Assembly: GCF_031312535.1 (NCBI RefSeq)
Contig: NZ_CP133594.1
Span: forward strand, 248,001 to 312,000
Reading direction: 5' to 3'
Source: Methanolobus mangrovi
Lineage (GTDB): Archaea; Halobacteriota; Methanosarcinia; Methanosarcinales; Methanosarcinaceae
Length of the DNA stretch: 64,000 nt
Shown here: positions 61,061 through 64,000 of the stretch, in pieces
Layout of the letters: every line of letters begins with the position of its first letter
How positions within the stretch are numbered: the first letter of the stretch is position 1
The notes under the pieces: generated by a model
The model's database searches: none
What the model saw: the letters and a program-made list of their open reading frames with translations, nothing else
What the model was told of the DNA's origin: nothing
Program-made: the position numbers and the translations under genes

Positions 61061-62221
61061 ATGAAAGCCTGTATAATGTGTGGCGGGGAAGGTACCAGGT
61101 TACGTCCATTGACATTTGCTCGACCAAAACCAAGTATTCCTATTTTGAATAAACCTTCAGTTGTTCACCTGATCGAACACCTGTCAAAGGAAGGTTTCAA
61201 TGATATCGTTATCACTTTGGGATATATGGCTGAGAAGATCGAAGAGGAACTTGGGGATGGGCGCATATTCGGAGTTCATATTGATTATGTCTACGAAAAG
61301 GATAAACTGGGCACAGCCGGTGGTGTGAAGAACGCTGAAGAATATTTGCGTGACAGTCCATTCATAGTACTCGGTGGAGATCATGTATTGAACCTGAATC
61401 TCAGGGAAATGTTCAGGTTCCATGAAATGACAGATGCTCTTGTAACGATAGGGCTTCTATCTATTGATGATCCTCGTGAGTTTGGTATTGCTGATATGAA
61501 TGTTAACAACAGGATAAATCGTTTTCTTGAAAAACCCGGTCCCGGTGAGATTTTCAGTAATCTTGCAAGTACTGGAATATATGTATGTGATCCTGAGATA
61601 TTCGACTGGATACCTTCAAACAAGAAATATGATTTTGCAAAAGATCTTTTCCCGGACATACTTGCCAAAAAAAGAAAGATAAATGGTATCCTTGCAAGAG
61701 GTAAATGGACTGATGTGGGAAGTCCTCAGGCATACAGGCAGGCTCAGCGTTGGATGCTTGAATCCTTACCTGGCACTACTATCGAAGGTCATTTCAAGAC
61801 GCAGGATGCTCGTATTAAAGGTCCTGTTTCTTTTGGTCACAACGTTTCTGTTGGTTCTAACTCTGCAATTGTTGGCCCTATAGTCATTGGTGAGAACACG
61901 ACAATAGGGGATAATGTTCTGATTGGTCCTTATACGGCCATAGGTTCAAACTGCGTAATCAATAATGATTCAAGAATTCTGTCATCCTATATATTCAATG
62001 ATATTACCATCGGTAGAAATTCAAATGTATCCGGGTCTACAATTGATAATGGTACAAAAGTGGGCAATAATTGCAGCCTTGAAAATGGTACTGTCATCGG
62101 TCCAAATGTTATCATTGAAAGCGATGTTACGGTTCATTCGAACGTGAGGATATGGCCCGAGGTATTGATCCCGTCTAAGTCTAAAGTGAAAGAAGACATC
62201 TTCAATGATGCCTATATGTAG
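61061..62221 (+). CDS. NDP-sugar pyrophosphorylase with left-handed beta-helix
   Basis: 386 aa. N-terminal nucleotidyltransferase: ACIMCGGEGTRLRPLTFARPKPSIPI, GTAGGVKNAEEYL, GGDHVLN; C-terminal hexapeptide repeats from about 250 (IGENTTIGDNVLIGPYTAIG, NNCSLENGTVIGPNVII). The set is that of archaeal mannose-1-phosphate guanylyltransferase / glucose-1-phosphate transferases; the exact sugar is open. It supplies an activated sugar, in line with the flippase-like gene 18 nt downstream. Confidence 0.87.
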   Translation: MKACIMCGGEGTRLRPLTFARPKPSIPILNKPSVVHLIEHLSKEGFNDIVITLGYMAEKIEEELGDGRIFGVHIDYVYEKDKLGTAGGVKNAEEYLRDSPFIVLGGDHVLNLNLREMFRFHEMTDALVTIGLLSIDDPREFGIADMNVNNRINRFLEKPGPGEIFSNLASTGIYVCDPEIFDWIPSNKKYDFAKDLFPDILAKKRKINGILARGKWTDVGSPQAYRQAQRWMLESLPGTTIEGHFKTQDARIKGPVSFGHNVSVGSNSAIVGPIVIGENTTIGDNVLIGPYTAIGSNCVINNDSRILSSYIFNDITIGRNSNVSGSTIDNGTKVGNNCSLENGTVIGPNVIIESDVTVHSNVRIWPEVLIPSKSKVKEDIFNDAYM

Positions 62222-62239
62222 TATTTTTCTAGGTACTAT

Positions 62240-63280
62240 ATGGTTGGGGATATGAATAAGATTAAGAAGTGGATTCTGATATCGTTATTTATAAGCCTTG
62301 TTTCCGGTTTCATTGTGGTTCTTTTCACATTTGATTCCGGAACGATTGGTGCTTTAACGGAAATAAAGCCTGTATATATGCTTGCAGCCGTATGTATCCA
62401 TGCCCTGACCTATGTTATTTGGGGCTTGAGGACTCGTTCTCTCTGTAAAGCATTAGGTCATGATGTAAGCTACATTAAATCATTTGAGATTGTGACTTCA
62501 GGAACCCTTGCTGCATCTATTACTCCTTCGTCCTTAGGTGGTGAACCTCTCAGGATTCACTTGCTTCATGGTCAGAAGATCCCCCTGGGAAAAGCAACTG
62601 CTGTAGTTATTGGTGAAAGAGTTCTGGATGGTATTTTTATCCTTGCGCTGGCACCTTTATCTATCTATGTCATACGTGGAGTTCTTGAAGATTCCGTTTT
62701 TGATTTTATGTTCATTTTTGCCGAGCTGGGGTTAATTATCATACTATTTCTTACATTGTATGCTTTATGGAAACCTGGCCCTACTAAAAAGGTCGTATAT
62801 TTCTTTGTGCATCGATTAGCACCTATTCTTGGCAAAAAAACAGATTCCGCTCTTGAAAAAATAATTGAAAGGGTTGACTCTGAACTCGAACATTTCCATG
62901 ATAGCATCTCAGTATTACTGAATGAAGGAAGAAGGGGTCTTGCTTTTGGAATACTTTCTACGATTGCTTTCTGGCTGGTGGACTTTTCAATGCTATATGT
63001 GATATTGATGGGCCTGAACCAACACCCTGATATCGTTATTGTTTTTGCCTCACAGATAATCGTAATAGTGCTGCTTGTTATTCCTGCTACGCCGGGGGCC
63101 AGCGGGGTCGCAGAATTTGCAGGAACGACTGTTTTTTCTTTATTTGTAGCTTCATCTGTTCTTGGTATTGCAGTTATTGCATGGAGAGCATTCACATTTT
63201 ATATGAATGTCCTGGTGGGGGGATTCGTCAGTTTCAGGATACTTAAAGATACGGAATTCATCAAAAACTTTCTTAATTGA
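62240..63280 (+). CDS. Flippase-like (UPF0104/AglD-C-terminal type) membrane protein
   Basis: 346 aa with about eight helices; family signatures TPSSLGGEPLRIHLLHGQKIPLGKATAVVIGERVLDG near 90-130 and ATPGASGVAEFAGT near 280. Relatives include lysylphosphatidylglycerol flippases and AglD partners in surface glycosylation. Coupled to the sugar-nucleotide gene, so a role in surface-glycan or lipid-linked sugar export is likely (inference). An alternate ATG lies 12 nt inside. Confidence 0.83.
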   Translation: MVGDMNKIKKWILISLFISLVSGFIVVLFTFDSGTIGALTEIKPVYMLAAVCIHALTYVIWGLRTRSLCKALGHDVSYIKSFEIVTSGTLAASITPSSLGGEPLRIHLLHGQKIPLGKATAVVIGERVLDGIFILALAPLSIYVIRGVLEDSVFDFMFIFAELGLIIILFLTLYALWKPGPTKKVVYFFVHRLAPILGKKTDSALEKIIERVDSELEHFHDSISVLLNEGRRGLAFGILSTIAFWLVDFSMLYVILMGLNQHPDIVIVFASQIIVIVLLVIPATPGASGVAEFAGTTVFSLFVASSVLGIAVIAWRAFTFYMNVLVGGFVSFRILKDTEFIKNFLN

Positions 63281-63289
63281 AAAGATTTC

Positions 63290-64000
63290 TTAAAGTTTAA
63301 TGTAGGCAAGTAGTTCTTCATTGCCGATTCTTTTTAGAAAATCATCTTTATCTGAAAAAGGAATCTGGCTATATATGAGCGCGGCCTGTTTTTTTCCGAT
63401 GCCGGGGAGTTCTTGTATAAGTGATGCGGGAGCAGTGTTTATATCAAGTGGGTATGGAATTCCGGTAATTGATCTGTGCCCATGCCGGGTCACGGTAATA
63501 TCTATAAACTTTCCAAGTGGGAGATTTGCAGGGATTCCTGCAAGCAGTGGGTAAGAACCCATCTGTCTTCCAAAACACATTTTTCCATCATTGACTTCAC
63601 ACATGATGTCTCGAAGTATTGTCCCGGCAGGAACTACCTTCTGAAGCATTGGAAGGTCTATATCTTTTCTAACCTTCTCTTTGTACTTTAGAAATACTTG
63701 TTTATGCTTCCTGACAAGTTCGTCGTTGCCATACATTAAGGTGCCCGGGAAGGCCATAACCTGCCTTATGTTTATCCTTCGAAGCAGGAGATCAGAGTCA
63801 AGGACATTTTTCAGGAAATCATAGTTCAGGTCAAATGTCTTTTTTGATTCTCCCATAAGGCCATGTACAAGGTTGATTCCGGGAAGTATCTCTGGCATTC
63901 CATTGCTTCCTCGTATTCTTCCCACTTCATTTATGATCTTAATGGCTTCAAATATTTCATCAGGCATCGCTTTTAACCCATTGGCTTTCACAACACTGGG
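63290..64000 (-). CDS. Radical-SAM/HhH protein, C-terminal part (partial)
   Basis: The last about 236 codons of a gene entering from the right edge. The visible part has EILPGINLVHGLMGESKKTFDLNYDFL and RRINIRQVMAFPGT, the C-terminal half of an archaeal radical SAM protein, and ends in a helix-hairpin-helix (INTAPASLIQELPGIGKKQAALIYSQ). The CxxxCxxC motif must lie beyond the window. Archaeal proteins of this kind are uncharacterised; nucleic-acid modification is plausible. Confidence 0.75.
   Translation of the reverse strand, partial: PSVVKANGLKAMPDEIFEAIKIINEVGRIRGSNGMPEILPGINLVHGLMGESKKTFDLNYDFLKNVLDSDLLLRRINIRQVMAFPGTLMYGNDELVRKHKQVFLKYKEKVRKDIDLPMLQKVVPAGTILRDIMCEVNDGKMCFGRQMGSYPLLAGIPANLPLGKFIDITVTRHGHRSITGIPYPLDINTAPASLIQELPGIGKKQAALIYSQIPFSDKDDFLKRIGNEELLAYIKL

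Overview
The window comes from a methanogenic archaeon of the Methanosarcinaceae (a methylotroph of the Methanolobus / Methanococcoides / Methanosarcina type is the best guess). The evidence is a formylmethanofuran dehydrogenase operon, an archaeal homoaconitase of the coenzyme B pathway, HMG-CoA reductase for ether lipids, archaeal r-proteins L21e, L37e and S8e, RNA polymerase subunit F, an Sm protein, a methylamine-type corrinoid protein, many PAS histidine kinases without close partners, and AT-rich intergenic regions with archaeal TATA boxes. I cannot fix the genus from sequence alone.

Layout. 1-4.6 kb: fmdFACDB operon (minus strand, fmdB cut by the left edge), preceded by a long intergenic region holding a near-perfect 65-nt palindrome. 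5-7.4 kb: a DUF1638-like gene, then shikimate kinase, chorismate mutase and PurE. 7.4-15 kb: a response regulator whose best start is ATT, a KaiC-like ATPase, a two-gene 2-oxoacid:ferredoxin oxidoreductase and a large PAS kinase. 15-22.8 kb (minus): information-processing genes (hemK, ksgA, DUF655, rpoF, L21e, pus10, trmY, a DEAD-box helicase) and thiDN. 23-25.4 kb: Sm protein, L37e, purF, a candidate small RNA and tRNA-His. 25.5-33.5 kb: thi4, a membrane PAS kinase, an AAA ATPase with a small partner gene, RNase Z, S8e, an Lrp-type regulator and an aminotransferase. 33.5-35.6 kb: a gene-poor stretch with an orphan corrinoid protein and a winged-helix regulator gene broken by an apparent +1 frameshift.

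35.8-44.4 kb is the most unusual region: an apparently complete assimilatory sulfate-reduction island. It encodes a TusA-like protein, a PiT-family permease (probable sulfate uptake), a compact siroheme sulfite reductase with a built-in 2[4Fe-4S] ferredoxin, an APS-reductase-type CysH, CysD, a CysN carrying what looks like a decayed APS-kinase tail, a cytoplasmic-looking SsuA/NMT1-type binding protein, a MoaD/ThiS-like sulfur carrier, a ThiF/MoeB-like activating enzyme and a free-standing archaeal ThrRS editing domain. Together they could take sulfate to APS, sulfite and sulfide and then to a protein thiocarboxylate, with no need for PAPS.

44.4-53 kb: membrane proteins (AI-2E type, BrkB type, TspO), a TetR regulator with two tandem palindromic operators in front of an ABC-2 exporter, a PAS kinase sharing a four-cysteine PAS motif with the kinase at 12.3 kb, and a TrmB-type regulator. 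53-64 kb: a stand-alone DUF5591 protein, a second KaiC-like ATPase, hmgA, a hacA operon that also encodes a 67-aa protein and a membrane-anchored cohesin-domain protein, another HTH regulator, tRNA-Ile and tRNA-Ala, a lipoprotein FKBP isomerase, an OB-fold membrane protein, a sugar-nucleotide transferase with a flippase-like protein, and a radical-SAM/HhH protein cut by the right edge. No rRNA, insertion sequence or CRISPR array was seen.
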